The notes under the pieces are model-generated. The model was not told the origin of the DNA, ran no database searches, and saw nothing but the letters and a program-made list of their open reading frames with translations. Position numbers and translations under genes: made by a program. From assembly GCF_001553115.1 (NCBI RefSeq), contig NZ_KQ960155.1, positions 62,001 to 126,000 on the forward strand: DNA of 64,000 nt, given 5' to 3'. The number at the start of each line of letters is the position of its first letter. Position 1 is the first letter of the stretch. The DNA comes from Aedoeadaptatus coxii (GTDB lineage: Bacteria; Bacillota; Clostridia; Tissierellales; Peptoniphilaceae). Below, piece after piece: positions 25,486 through 34,124 of the stretch.

Positions 25486-25530
25486 TTCACGCTCCTTTGT
25501 GTATCTATGGGCTATCTACCCGATTTCAGG
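25486..25530 (-). promoter_or_regulatory. Possible ribosome-site-masking hairpin before Ddl-like gene
   Basis: On the minus strand GCTCCT (near 25529) can pair with AGGAGC of the ribosome-binding site (near 25492), enclosing an inner GGG/CCC stem. This may lower translation relative to carB. Inference from pairing only. Confidence 0.35.
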
Positions 25531-25539
25531 AGCTGTAAA

Positions 25540-28500
25540 TCACGCCTCCTTGGAATAGTCGTCTAATTCGTAGATCGTAACGTCGTCTTCCAAAGGATTG
25601 TTTTGCAGGGTTTCCACATATACCTTCGCCTTATCTAAGTTGGTGAAAAGTTCCACGTCACATTCGATGGCGTTTCGGCGAATCAGGAAGCCGTCGCGCT
25701 TGGAGTCGTTGCCCTTTGTCGGCGTGTTAAATACCATGTCGATTTCCCCTTCTTGAATCAGGTCGATCATGGTTGGCGATTCTTCGCCGATGCGGCGTAC
25801 TTCTTCGGCGGCGATGCCGTTTGCTTCCAGGAAGGATTTCGTGCCTTTGGTGGCGAGGAAGCGAACGCCGACGGCTTCGAGATTTTTCGCAATGGGAAGG
25901 AATTCTTCTTTATCCCGATCGCGAATGGTGCAAAGGACATTGCGCATGCGCTTGGTAATATCCGTTCCCGCCGCCATAAAGCCCTTGGCCATTGCTTCTT
26001 CTTCCGTTGCGCCGACGCCTAAGACTTCGCCGGTAGAGCGCATTTCCGGCCCAAGAGAAGCTTCCACTCTATGAAGTTTTTCCGTAGAGAACACGGGGAT
26101 TTTGACGCAGGTTAATTTGCTGAGTTTGCCGATGCCCGTCGAGTATCCCATGGATTTTAAGGATTTGCCGAGCATCACTTTGGTGGCAAGTTCCGTAATA
26201 TTGGTTCCCGTTACTTTGGAGAGATAGGGCACGGTTCGCGAGCTTCTCGGATTCACTTCGATCATGTAGAGGGTTTCGTCTTTGATGATGTATTGGATGT
26301 TGATCATGCCGATGACGTCGAGGGCGAGGGCCACTTTTTTCGTGGCGTCTAAAATTTCCTCTTCCATTTTCGGGCTGATGTTGCGGCTGGGATAGATGCT
26401 GATAGAGTCGCCGCTATGGACGCCGGCGCGCTCCAAGTGTTCCATCACGCCGGGGAGGTAGACGTCGGTGCCGTCGGAGATGGCATCCACTTCACATTCC
26501 ATGCCCTCGATGTATTGGTCGATTAACACCGTGCGCTTCGGTTCCATGGCGAAGGATTCTTCCAGATAGTAGCGGAGATCGTCGTCATTCATGCAAATTT
26601 CCATGCCTTGGCCGCCGAGGACGTAAGAGGGGCGCACGAGTACGGGATAGCCGATGGATTTTGCGCCTTCCATTCCCTCTTCCACGCCGTGAACGCCGAT
26701 GCCCTTCGGGCGGCGTAGATGTAATTCTTCCAGCATAGCATCGAATTTTTCCCGGTCTTCCGCCCGGTCGATGGCGGTGGGATCGGTACCTAAAATGGGC
26801 ACGCCTTTTTCTTTGAAAATACCGGCGAGTTTAATGGCCGTTTGGCCGCCGAATTGAAGAATCACACCGTCGGGATTTTCCTTTTCGATAATGTTCAGCG
26901 TATCTTCCGCCGTCAAGGGCTCGAAGTATAATTTGTCGGAAATGTCGAAGTCCGTGGACACAGTTTCGGGATTGTTGTTGATGATAATGGTTTCGTAGCC
27001 TTCTTTGCGCAGCGTCTTGACGCAGTGTACGGAAGCGTAGTCGAATTCCACCCCTTGGCCGATACGAATGGGGCCGCTGCCGATGACGATAATGCGCTTT
27101 TTGTCTTTCGTTACAGGCGATTCGTCTTCCCCTTCGTAAACCGAGTAAAGGTAATTGACGCGGGCGTCGGCGAGGCCGCCTTGTGTGTCAACCTTGCGGT
27201 AGCGGGCGTGAATTCCGAAGAGTTTACGAAGTTCTCTTACGAAGTTTTCGCTTACATTTAATCGGGAGGCGATGATTTCGTCACTAAAGCCCATTTGCTT
27301 CATTTCGCGAAGTTTGTCTTCGTTTAAATCTTCTTTCTTCATGGATTCTAACTCCGCTTCCACATTGACGATGTGTTTAATAATGCGGAGGAAGTAGGCG
27401 TCCATACCCGTTTCTCTGGAAAGGCGGGAAATGTCGTAGCCCGTGTTTACAAGAGCTGCCAGGTAGAACAGCCGCTCGTCGTTCGGACGCTTGACGTTTT
27501 CTTTCAGCGTGGCGATGTCCATGTTTCTGAAGCGTGGGTGGAGCAAGCTGAAGGCACCGATTTCCAGGGAACGCAACCCTTTTAATAGGGCTACTTCAAA
27601 GGTTGAGCCGATGGCCATAACTTCCCCGGTGGCCATCATCTTCGTGCCTAAATTTCGGTCGGCGTTAAAGAATTTATCGAAGGGCCATTTGGGAAGTTTG
27701 ACGACCACGTAGTCGATGGAAGGTTCGAACGCCATGGAAGGGGTGCCCGTCACTTTGTTTTCGATTTCATCGAGGCCGAGACCCAACGCGATTTTCGCCG
27801 CCACGCGGGCGATGGGGTAGCCCGTGGCCTTGGATGCCAGTGCCGATGAGCGGCTCACCCTGGGGTTGATTTCGATGACGGCGTATTGCAGACTGTTGGG
27901 CTCGACGGCAAATTGCACATTGCAGCCCCCTTCGATTCCCACTTCTTCGATAATGCGGAAGGCGGCTTCTCTAAGCATGCCGTGTTCCACATCCGTCAGG
28001 GTTTGTGTCGGCGCCACGACGATGGAATCGCCGGTGTGCACGCCGACCGGGTCGATGTTTTCCATATTGCAGACGCAAATGCAGGTGCCCTTGGAGTCGC
28101 GGATCACTTCGTATTCGATTTCTTTCCAGCCCGTAATGCATTTTTCGATCAGGACTTGGCCGACGCGGGAAAGGTGAATCCCGGCGTGGGCGATGGTGTG
28201 GAGTTCTTCTTCCGTTTCGCAAATGCCGCCGCCGGTTCCACCGAGGGTAAAGGCCGGGCGCACGACGACAGGGTATCCGATATGTTTGGCGTAGGCTACG
28301 GCGTCTTCCACCGTTTCCACGGTTTTCGATTCGATAATGGGCTCGCCGATTTTTTCCATTAATTGGCGGAACTCCTCTCTGTCTTCCCCGCGCTTAATGG
28401 AGGGAATGGAGGTGCCGATAATGTCGACGCCGTATTTTCCCAAAATGCCGGAATCGTAGAGTTCGATGGAAAGATTGAGGCCGGTTTGGCCGCCCATGCC

Positions 28501-28764
28501 GGCGATTAAAGCGTCGGGGCGTTCCTTGGCGATGATTTTTTCGATGACCTCCACCGTCAAAGGCTCGATATACACTTTATCCGCCACTTCTCTATCGGTC
28601 ATAATCGTGGCGGGATTGGAGTTGACGAGGACGACTTCCACACCTTCTTCTCTTAAGGATTCGCAGGCTTGGGTCCCGGAGTAGTCAAACTCGGCGGCCT
28701 GACCGATGACGATGGGGCCGCTACCGATGACGAGTACTTTTTTAATGTCTTTTTTACTATCCAT
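25540..28764 (-). CDS. carB: Carbamoyl-phosphate synthase large subunit
   Basis: A 1074-residue enzyme of normal length making carbamoyl phosphate from bicarbonate, two ATP and ammonia. It has two ATP-grasp halves, each opening with a GSGPIxIGQ loop (residues about 14-21 and the equivalent near 560), metal-binding [12 protein letters not shown] and [12 protein letters not shown], and a C-terminal MGS-like allosteric domain from about 940. Catalytic sites look intact. It lies eight bases after carA and closes the pyrimidine genes. Because the adjacent CarA lacks its glutaminase residues, this subunit may be fed by free ammonia. Confidence 0.97.
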   Translation of the reverse strand: MDSKKDIKKVLVIGSGPIVIGQAAEFDYSGTQACESLREEGVEVVLVNSNPATIMTDREVADKVYIEPLTVEVIEKIIAKERPDALIAGMGGQTGLNLSIELYDSGILGKYGVDIIGTSIPSIKRGEDREEFRQLMEKIGEPIIESKTVETVEDAVAYAKHIGYPVVVRPAFTLGGTGGGICETEEELHTIAHAGIHLSRVGQVLIEKCITGWKEIEYEVIRDSKGTCICVCNMENIDPVGVHTGDSIVVAPTQTLTDVEHGMLREAAFRIIEEVGIEGGCNVQFAVEPNSLQYAVIEINPRVSRSSALASKATGYPIARVAAKIALGLGLDEIENKVTGTPSMAFEPSIDYVVVKLPKWPFDKFFNADRNLGTKMMATGEVMAIGSTFEVALLKGLRSLEIGAFSLLHPRFRNMDIATLKENVKRPNDERLFYLAALVNTGYDISRLSRETGMDAYFLRIIKHIVNVEAELESMKKEDLNEDKLREMKQMGFSDEIIASRLNVSENFVRELRKLFGIHARYRKVDTQGGLADARVNYLYSVYEGEDESPVTKDKKRIIVIGSGPIRIGQGVEFDYASVHCVKTLRKEGYETIIINNNPETVSTDFDISDKLYFEPLTAEDTLNIIEKENPDGVILQFGGQTAIKLAGIFKEKGVPILGTDPTAIDRAEDREKFDAMLEELHLRRPKGIGVHGVEEGMEGAKSIGYPVLVRPSYVLGGQGMEICMNDDDLRYYLEESFAMEPKRTVLIDQYIEGMECEVDAISDGTDVYLPGVMEHLERAGVHSGDSISIYPSRNISPKMEEEILDATKKVALALDVIGMINIQYIIKDETLYMIEVNPRSSRTVPYLSKVTGTNITELATKVMLGKSLKSMGYSTGIGKLSKLTCVKIPVFSTEKLHRVEASLGPEMRSTGEVLGVGATEEEAMAKGFMAAGTDITKRMRNVLCTIRDRDKEEFLPIAKNLEAVGVRFLATKGTKSFLEANGIAAEEVRRIGEESPTMIDLIQEGEIDMVFNTPTKGNDSKRDGFLIRRNAIECDVELFTNLDKAKVYVETLQNNPLEDDVTIYELDDYSKEA

Positions 28765-28772
28765 GATGCCTC

Positions 28773-29813
28773 CTAAGCCAGCTCTTTTAATTGTTTTAAT
28801 TGTTCGTCCAATAAATCCGTCGCCCCCGGTAGACCGAAGGGATCGAATAAGACGCCGTACGCTTTTTGTTCTTTACTCCAAAAACCTTCCACATTGCCGT
28901 CACCTACGTGGGTGTAGGTTACCGCGACGGAATCCGGCAAGTTTTCAATATAGTAATCGTGGTTTTGGCTCGTCATATACACCCGATCCTCTTCTCCTTT
29001 TACGGGAATGGATGCGCCGGCATGGGGCTTATTTAATTTTTGCAAGACGCCGCCGAGGGCGAGGCCTAAAAATTCCGCGCCGAGGCCGATGCCGTAAATG
29101 GGAAGCTTGCCGAGCATTTGCCCTACGTCGTGAACGATGTCCAGGTAATGAGCGGCAAAGCCCGGGCCCGAGCTTAGGAATAAAATGTCGGGATTGTCTT
29201 TTAAAATATCTTCGTAATTGGTCATGGCCGGGTAGACGATAATGCGGTAGCCTTCGTCGCTCAGCTTTTCCAAGATGCCGTCTTTTACGCCGAAATCCCA
29301 AAGGGCGATGGTCTTCCCTTCCCCTTCGATTTCCGTCACTTCGATAGTGGATACGGCTTCGATGGTGTTGGGGTTTTGTTCTGCAAAAAATTCTTCCATT
29401 TCAGAAGGGGTCAACAGCCGCTCGGTAATAACCGCCCGTTGGGCGCCGTTTTCATTTAAATGGCGTACGAGGCCGCGAGTGTCCACTTCCTCGATTCCCA
29501 ACACATCGTAGTAATCTAAGTATTCTTTTAAATTCATTTCGCTTCTGAAATTCGTCGCGTCATCCATGGCGCGGCGGCAAATAAAAGCGGAAATCGTGGG
29601 TCCCTCGGCTTGATTATCTTCAAAATTCATGCCGTAACCGCCGACGAGGGGATAGGTAAAGAGCAAAATGCGCCCTAAATTACTTGGATCGGTCATAACT
29701 TCTTCGTGGCCGATCATGGCGGAAAATACCATGAGCTTTCCGCCTACCGATTCCTTACTTCCGCTAAACTGCTTGCCTTTAAAGACAGCTCCGTCTTCTA
29801 ATTGAATATACAT
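28773..29813 (-). CDS. carA: Carbamoyl-phosphate synthase small subunit, glutaminase triad lost
   Basis: A 346-residue CarA homologue with the N-terminal subunit-contact domain (1-160, [21 protein letters not shown]) and a class I glutamine amidotransferase domain (165-346). The nucleophile motif GICLGHQ is GIGLGAE, so the catalytic cysteine is Gly243, and the His-Glu pair of HPE is Asp324 and Phe326 (FDPFGLPG). SNGPGDP is also changed to SSGPGFA. It cannot hydrolyse glutamine by the known mechanism. It remains in frame, full length and in the operon, so it probably survives as a structural partner of CarB. Ribosome site GAGGGGCAA precedes the ATG. Confidence 0.93.
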   Translation of the reverse strand: MYIQLEDGAVFKGKQFSGSKESVGGKLMVFSAMIGHEEVMTDPSNLGRILLFTYPLVGGYGMNFEDNQAEGPTISAFICRRAMDDATNFRSEMNLKEYLDYYDVLGIEEVDTRGLVRHLNENGAQRAVITERLLTPSEMEEFFAEQNPNTIEAVSTIEVTEIEGEGKTIALWDFGVKDGILEKLSDEGYRIIVYPAMTNYEDILKDNPDILFLSSGPGFAAHYLDIVHDVGQMLGKLPIYGIGLGAEFLGLALGGVLQKLNKPHAGASIPVKGEEDRVYMTSQNHDYYIENLPDSVAVTYTHVGDGNVEGFWSKEQKAYGVLFDPFGLPGATDLLDEQLKQLKELA

Positions 29814-29824
29814 TTGCCCCTCCT

Positions 29825-30721
29825 CTAAATGATTCCGCGAATGGCATCGAGAGATTCGATACCTTCTTCTTTCATATACTCTTCCAGCTCATCTAAAAGC
29901 CTCGGTATAATACCGGGCTCGACTAAATTCATAGTTCCGATTTCCACGGCTTGCGCTCCCGCCATGATCATGGCGAGTACATCCTCCGCCGAGGCGATGC
30001 CGCCGATGCCCACCACGGGGATATTGACGGCTCGCGACGCTTCCCGCACCATGCGCAGGGCAATGGGAAAAATGGCGGGCCCCGAAAGTCCGGCGTAGAC
30101 ATTGTCGAACATGGGCTTTTTATTTTTCACATCGATGGCAAGGGCCTGAAAGGTGTTGACGAGGCTCACGCTGTCGGCTCCCGCTTCTTCGCAGGCCTTG
30201 GCGAGATCCGCCACATTGTCTCCGTTGGGAGAAAGCTTGACGATCACCGGGTGGCGGGTTTTGGCTTTTACTTTTTTCGTAATGGCCGCCGCATCCTGGC
30301 AATGAAGGCCGAAGGCCATGCCGCCGCTTTTAACATTGGGGCAGGAAATATTCAGCTCGATCATGTCGATGTCCGCCCCGTCTAATTTTTCCGTGGCGAT
30401 CAGATAATCCTCTACGCTGTGGCCACCTAAATTCGCCATAATCACCGTATCTCGTTTGCGCATGTCGGGCAAAATGTTTTCGATGAAAGCGTCCACCCCG
30501 GGGTTTTCCAAGCCGATGGAATTCATAATCCCGGAAGGGGTCTCCACGATGCGAATGCCTCTATTCCCAGGCCTGGGATTCAGCGTCAGCCCCTTTGTGG
30601 AAATGGCGCCCGTCAGTGCCGGATCGTAAAAGGAAGCGTACTCCTCGCCGAAACCGAAAGTTCCCGACGCGCCGATAAGGGGATTTTTAAGTGTCTTACC
30701 GCAAAGCGTGGTCGTTAGCAT
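29825..30721 (-). CDS. pyrD: Dihydroorotate dehydrogenase, NAD-type catalytic subunit
   Basis: A 298-residue FMN TIM-barrel enzyme oxidising dihydroorotate to orotate. The class 1B catalytic cysteine is in ELNISCPNVKSGG, and FMN phosphate contacts are in VGIGGIASAEDVL. The start ATG at 30721 lies inside the pyrK 3' end (26-base overlap) after GGGAGGGCGGTAT. It works as a heterotetramer with PyrK, passing electrons to NAD+. Third gene of pyrB-pyrK-pyrD-carA-carB. Confidence 0.95.
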   Translation of the reverse strand: MLTTTLCGKTLKNPLIGASGTFGFGEEYASFYDPALTGAISTKGLTLNPRPGNRGIRIVETPSGIMNSIGLENPGVDAFIENILPDMRKRDTVIMANLGGHSVEDYLIATEKLDGADIDMIELNISCPNVKSGGMAFGLHCQDAAAITKKVKAKTRHPVIVKLSPNGDNVADLAKACEEAGADSVSLVNTFQALAIDVKNKKPMFDNVYAGLSGPAIFPIALRMVREASRAVNIPVVGIGGIASAEDVLAMIMAGAQAVEIGTMNLVEPGIIPRLLDELEEYMKEEGIESLDAIRGII

Positions 30722-31391
30722 ATACCGCCCTCCCTTCAAATACCGGCCCGTCTTTACAAATGCGTTTTCGCTCGCCTCCCGCTTCGCAGGTGCAGGCGAG
30801 GCAGGCGCCGAATCCGCAACCCATTCGCGATTCTAAGGACACATACACGTCGCCCTTCGCCTGCTTCACCGCGCCTTCCATCATAGGCCGCGGGCCGCAG
30901 GTAAAGATGACCTCGTCGTCGATGGTCAATTCGTCGAAAATATTATTTCCGATATAAAACCTTACCCGATCGCCGTAGGGCGCATAAATTGCTTCGAGTT
31001 TCGGGTTTCGCTCCCGTAAACCGATGGCGACTTTCAATTTTTCCTCTGTATCTCCTTCCAGTAAATGAAGGGAAGGGGCGATGCCCGTGCCGCCGCCTAT
31101 GTAAAGAGTATCTCCTTCAATGGCGGGGAAGCCGTTTCCGAAAGGCCCCTCCGTTTGGATCGCATCTCCCGGCAATAATTTTTTTAGTGCATCCGTGCCG
31201 CCGCCGACGGTCTTTATTAAAAAGGAGAGAATCCCTTCTCTTAACGAAAACACAGAAATGGGGCGTCCTAATAATTTGGAATGGTCCTTTGGCTTCAGCA
31301 TGAAAAACTGGCCGGGCTTTGCCTCGCCGTCGTAGGCGAAGCGCAACACATACAGACCGTCGCCTAAGTCGTTATTTTCCAGCAGCTGCAT
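30696..31391 (-). CDS. pyrK: Dihydroorotate dehydrogenase electron-transfer subunit
   Basis: A 231-residue ferredoxin-reductase-type subunit with FAD-binding RPISVFS, NAD-binding GGGTGIAPSL and the C-terminal 2Fe-2S ligands CGFGACLACTC plus a later cysteine (RICKDGPVF). It accepts electrons from PyrD and reduces NAD+. It overlaps pyrB by 20 bases and pyrD by 26, so translation is tightly coupled. Confidence 0.95.
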   Translation of the reverse strand: MQLLENNDLGDGLYVLRFAYDGEAKPGQFFMLKPKDHSKLLGRPISVFSLREGILSFLIKTVGGGTDALKKLLPGDAIQTEGPFGNGFPAIEGDTLYIGGGTGIAPSLHLLEGDTEEKLKVAIGLRERNPKLEAIYAPYGDRVRFYIGNNIFDELTIDDEVIFTCGPRPMMEGAVKQAKGDVYVSLESRMGCGFGACLACTCEAGGERKRICKDGPVFEGRAVYANDHALR

Positions 31392-32295
31392 TTTTCGCCT
31401 CCAATAGGGTTAGGATCAGGGCCATGCGCATATACATACCGTTTCGCGCCTGCTTGAAATAGAGCGCCCTCGGGTCGTCGTCGATGGCCGCGTCGATTTC
31501 ATCTACTCGCGGAAGGGGATGGAGCACAATTAAGTCCTCGGAGGCACTTTCCATAACCTCGGGATTTAAAAAGTAGCTGCCCTTGTAGCGTTCCGCCTCT
31601 TCCTCGCTAGAGAACCGTTCTTTTTGCACGCGGGTCATGTAGAGAACATCCAACTCGCCGATCTCCCCTTTTAAATCGTCCACTTCTTTATAAGGGCATT
31701 TGGCGTGATCCAAATAGATCGTCGGCATTTCCAAGCCTTCCGGCGCGATAAAGACAAATTCATTATCGTAATCGTTTAAGAAATTGTAGAGGGAGTGAAC
31801 GGCGCGTCCGTAACGTAAATCGCCGCAAAAGCCTATTTTTAAACCCGACCATTTTCCCTTTTGATCGCGAATGGTGAAAATGTCCGCCAAGGTTTGGGTC
31901 GGATGGGCGTGATCGCCGTCGCCGGCGTTAATGAGGGGCATATTTTCGAGAACGCCTACCGTTTCCGATTGAGTATAAGGCACGGGATGGCGCATGGCGC
32001 AAATGTCGGCGTATTGATCCACGATGTGGAGGGTGTCCCTTACCGTTTCGCCCTTTGCCATAGACGACACCTTTACATCGCCTAAGTGCAGCACCTGTCC
32101 GCCTAAACGGTACATGGCGGCGTCGAAGGACATGCGCGTCCTGGTCGAGGGCTCAAAAAAAAGACTGGCTAAAATCTTTCCGTCGCACGCATGGGCGTAA
32201 GACGATGGATTTTTTGCAATATCTGCTGCCAGTCTAAATAAATCATCATACTCTCTCTCGTTGAAGTCACTCGATTCTATAAAATGTCTGAGCAT
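31372..32295 (-). CDS. pyrB: Aspartate carbamoyltransferase catalytic subunit
   Basis: A 307-residue transcarbamoylase joining carbamoyl phosphate and aspartate. It has the carbamoyl-phosphate motif FFEPSTRTRMSF, RHPVPYTQSE, NAGDGDHAHPTQTLAD and the C-terminal HPLPRVDEI. The start is the ATG at 32295 with TAGGAGGCCGT; upstream in-frame codons belong to the leader terminator. It heads the pyr operon and is preceded by an attenuator. No PyrI gene follows it; pyrK comes next. Confidence 0.96.
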   Translation of the reverse strand: MLRHFIESSDFNEREYDDLFRLAADIAKNPSSYAHACDGKILASLFFEPSTRTRMSFDAAMYRLGGQVLHLGDVKVSSMAKGETVRDTLHIVDQYADICAMRHPVPYTQSETVGVLENMPLINAGDGDHAHPTQTLADIFTIRDQKGKWSGLKIGFCGDLRYGRAVHSLYNFLNDYDNEFVFIAPEGLEMPTIYLDHAKCPYKEVDDLKGEIGELDVLYMTRVQKERFSSEEEAERYKGSYFLNPEVMESASEDLIVLHPLPRVDEIDAAIDDDPRALYFKQARNGMYMRMALILTLLEAKNAAAGK

Positions 32296-32299
32296 ACGG

Positions 32300-32424
32300 C
32301 CTCCTATAAAAAAAGCTTTTATCAGGGATAAAAGGCACAAAGAGAGACCCTTCCCTTTGGGGAAAGGTATATTCTATTTTGCAACCTTTTTAGTGTCTCG
32401 CACTAAATTAAAAGTATCTTGTCT
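32300..32424 (-). promoter_or_regulatory. pyr operon leader attenuator
   Basis: The leader ends in a terminator GCCTTTTATC-CCT-GATAAAAGC with seven T residues (32336-32308), directly before the pyrB ribosome site. Upstream, AAAAGG (32390-32385) can pair either with a nearby ACCUUU or with the CCTTTT arm of the terminator, so alternative folds are possible. A further hairpin TTTAGTG/CACTAAA lies near the 5' end. I do not recognise the PyrR-binding consensus. Confidence 0.7.
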
Positions 32425-32430
32425 ACAAAT

Positions 32431-32459
32431 AGTCTACGCCCCTGGCGCCCTTTCGTCAA
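32431..32459 (-). promoter_or_regulatory. pyr operon promoter
   Basis: TTGACG (32459-32454) and TAGACT (32436-32431), 17-nt spacer. Confidence 0.7.
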
Positions 32460-32477
32460 GGAAAAATATAAGAGAAA

Positions 32478-32511
32478 AGAAAAAGCCCGAAGGCACTTGG
32501 TGTCCTTCGAG
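32478..32511 (-). terminator. Terminator of secreted-protein gene
   Basis: Minus-strand GCTCGAAGG/CCTTCGGGC stem (one G-U pair) followed by TTTTTCTTTT. Confidence 0.8.
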
Positions 32512-32518
32512 CAGTGTT

Positions 32519-33169
32519 TCACATTTCATCTTTTCCTCCCGGCCACGGCGGTGCTTCGAGATCGGCTTTCAGTTCTTTTTTCGCCTTTTCCAAATCGTAG
32601 GGCGCGGAGGCCTTCTTATTCTTCTTTCCCGGAAGTTGCCAACTATAATCCAGTTGGTCGCTTTTAATTCCATTTTCTCCATCGATTAACCAAGAAGCCG
32701 AGGTGTCATTGCTCATGGCAGCCTGAACTTTAGGCTGTCCATTTTCAATGATCATGTGTACCTTATAGTCATCGTTGATAGATGCGCGTTCCTTGCCGTC
32801 GTCAAAGGTAAGATCTAACGATACGATGACATCATAGGTTCCGTCGCCGTTGTCGATAAATTTTTCATCCTCAACTTTCGCCTTTTTTAAAACGGCCTTC
32901 CGTCCTACGGTTTCACATCGATACCGGTTCATTTCTCGTTTGTCTTTCATAAATTGTCGAAGTGTGTCAGAATCCTTGCTCAAATTACTGGTTCTCAACT
33001 CCCTGATTGGAACAAAGTCGTGAAAATCATTTAGAATAAAATTCCGCGCCGTTTTTAAGCAAGGCTGTTTCCACTTGCCTTTCGCAATCGAGTAGTAAGG
33101 CATCACGGAAAAAATTGCTACGAGGACGATAAGCGTCAGGCTGCCGGTAACAATAAATAACTTCTTCAT
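32519..33169 (-). CDS. Membrane-anchored or secreted protein of unknown function
   Basis: A 216-residue protein with an N-terminal hydrophobic segment (about residues 4-25) that could be a signal peptide or anchor. The body (about 35-170) resembles residues 60-190 of the lipoprotein at 11557-12387, with the shared progression of a charged DK-E-x3-Y region, a DGTYDVIV-like strand, a basic-Tyr-Lys strand and KVQAAMSNDT. The C-terminus is Lys/Pro-rich. I do not recognise the family. The ATG at 33169 follows AGAAGGAGGTTTGAA. It is transcribed alone, between the structured RNA and the pyr promoter. Confidence 0.65.
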   Translation of the reverse strand: MKKLFIVTGSLTLIVLVAIFSVMPYYSIAKGKWKQPCLKTARNFILNDFHDFVPIRELRTSNLSKDSDTLRQFMKDKREMNRYRCETVGRKAVLKKAKVEDEKFIDNGDGTYDVIVSLDLTFDDGKERASINDDYKVHMIIENGQPKVQAAMSNDTSASWLIDGENGIKSDQLDYSWQLPGKKNKKASAPYDLEKAKKELKADLEAPPWPGGKDEM

Positions 33170-33346
33170 TTCAAACCTCCTTCTATTTCATATGATATTT
33201 TCGTTCTATGTATGTTTCCGTCGGCACTCAACGTAAATACCGCTTGTTAATTTTAATTTACAACTTGCTTCGCCCTGCAAGGTTACAAATAGATAAATAA
33301 AGATTTATATTTTGTCTAAGATAATGTGCACAAATTATTTTAAAAA
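33170..33346. other. Leader of secreted-protein gene
   Basis: About 175 AT-rich bases between the structured RNA terminator and the gene. Several weak promoter-like hexamers but no clear regulatory structure. Confidence 0.4.
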
Positions 33347-33557
33347 TAAAAAAAGATCCGGCGAACCGGATCTTGGAATCCCGCCCGGCCGGACTTCATA
33401 TAATTCAGACCCGCCCTTAATATAAGGTGGGTAATCTGCTAACTACTTCTAACTTCCACTCAGTGGAGGCTTGTTATAGGTAACTAAACACGATTTCCCG
33501 TGTCTGATTTGTCGGTTGAATTAACAGAAGTAATCGAACCGGGCAGGAAAATTTCTT
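33347..33557 (-). ncRNA. ssrS: Structured small RNA, candidate 6S RNA
   Basis: A stand-alone transcription unit of about 210 nt: near-consensus promoter, no reading frame, strong terminator AGATCCGG-TTCG-CCGGATCT with T run at the end. The body closes with a long-range stem between CCTGCCCGG (33547-33539) and CCGGGCGGG (near 33390-33380). Inside are a second long-range pairing TTACTTCT/AGAAGTAG, a hairpin ACACG/CGTGT and a 3' hairpin ACCCACCTTA/TAAGGGCGGGT. A rod closed at the base with a 3' CACCTT...AAGG hairpin matches the 6S plan, but I cannot run a covariance model; another ncRNA is possible. Confidence 0.55.
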
Positions 33558-33563
33558 ATCTAT

Positions 33564-33592
33564 ATTATAATACGGTGTTTCATATTTATCAA
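33564..33592 (-). promoter_or_regulatory. Structured RNA promoter
   Basis: TTGATA (33592-33587) and a perfect TATAAT (33569-33564), 17-nt spacer; among the strongest promoters in the window. Confidence 0.82.
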
Positions 33593-33617
33593 GGCGATGT
33601 AGTTTTCACTTTCAGAT

Positions 33618-34124
33618 CTACAGCACCCATTCGATGAGAAGCTCGATGGGCCGCGCGTCGGAAACCAATCGGTAAATGGGGTTGGCTTCCTGTGCCTTTC
33701 GAATCATCTCGTTCATTGTTTCGGGATCGCCGTCGCCGTAATAAAACAACTTTACCTGAATCTCCTCGATGTCGGCGGGGTCGTCGTAGCCTCTCACGGG
33801 GATCATACGCAAGGGATTGGTAAGCTTGGCGCGAACGAGCCCTTCAATTTCGTCGAGAAGGACGCCTTTTGACTTAAGTTCTTTTACCGATATAAAAAGT
33901 ATGGAGGAAAGTAGACTTCCTAAAAAATAGGACATGCTCGTCACTTTTTCGTACTCGTTGTCGAAGCTGACTGCGTTGCCTACTAAAAGTTCTACGCGAT
34001 CGGTGTAAAGCTTTACATCTTTTAAATCGGGATAGGTCCCCCGCATGCTCATTTCAAAATAGCGGGCTTCCGCCGGTTTTTCTTCCCGCTTCGCCGCGGA
34101 GGAGAGGGTCGTCTTATTGTCCAT
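33618..34124 (-). CDS. OsmC-like protein lacking both catalytic cysteines
   Basis: A 168-residue protein whose layout follows the OsmC/Ohr fold: an N-terminal beta region, the central helix SMSYFLGSLLSSILFISVKELKSKG and the C-terminal AQEANPIYRLVSDARPIEL. In true OsmC/Ohr peroxidases the first helix carries ALxxC and the second CPV; here these are serine (SLLSS) and asparagine (ANPIY). It is probably not a peroxidase. Its start overlaps the MetE-like gene by 11 bases, so the two are translationally coupled. The fold assignment is by pattern only. Confidence 0.6.
   Translation of the reverse strand: MDNKTTLSSAAKREEKPAEARYFEMSMRGTYPDLKDVKLYTDRVELLVGNAVSFDNEYEKVTSMSYFLGSLLSSILFISVKELKSKGVLLDEIEGLVRAKLTNPLRMIPVRGYDDPADIEEIQVKLFYYGDGDPETMNEMIRKAQEANPIYRLVSDARPIELLIEWVL

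Noticed and set aside
27824-28177. Plus-strand reading frames across carB and other long genes
   Set aside because: They are antisense shadows of well-supported genes, with no ribosome sites or domain matches.
33347-33557. Cobalamin or SAM riboswitch for the 33169 gene
   Set aside because: No B12-box or SAM core motif; the RNA ends in a terminator about 175 bases before the gene and has its own promoter.
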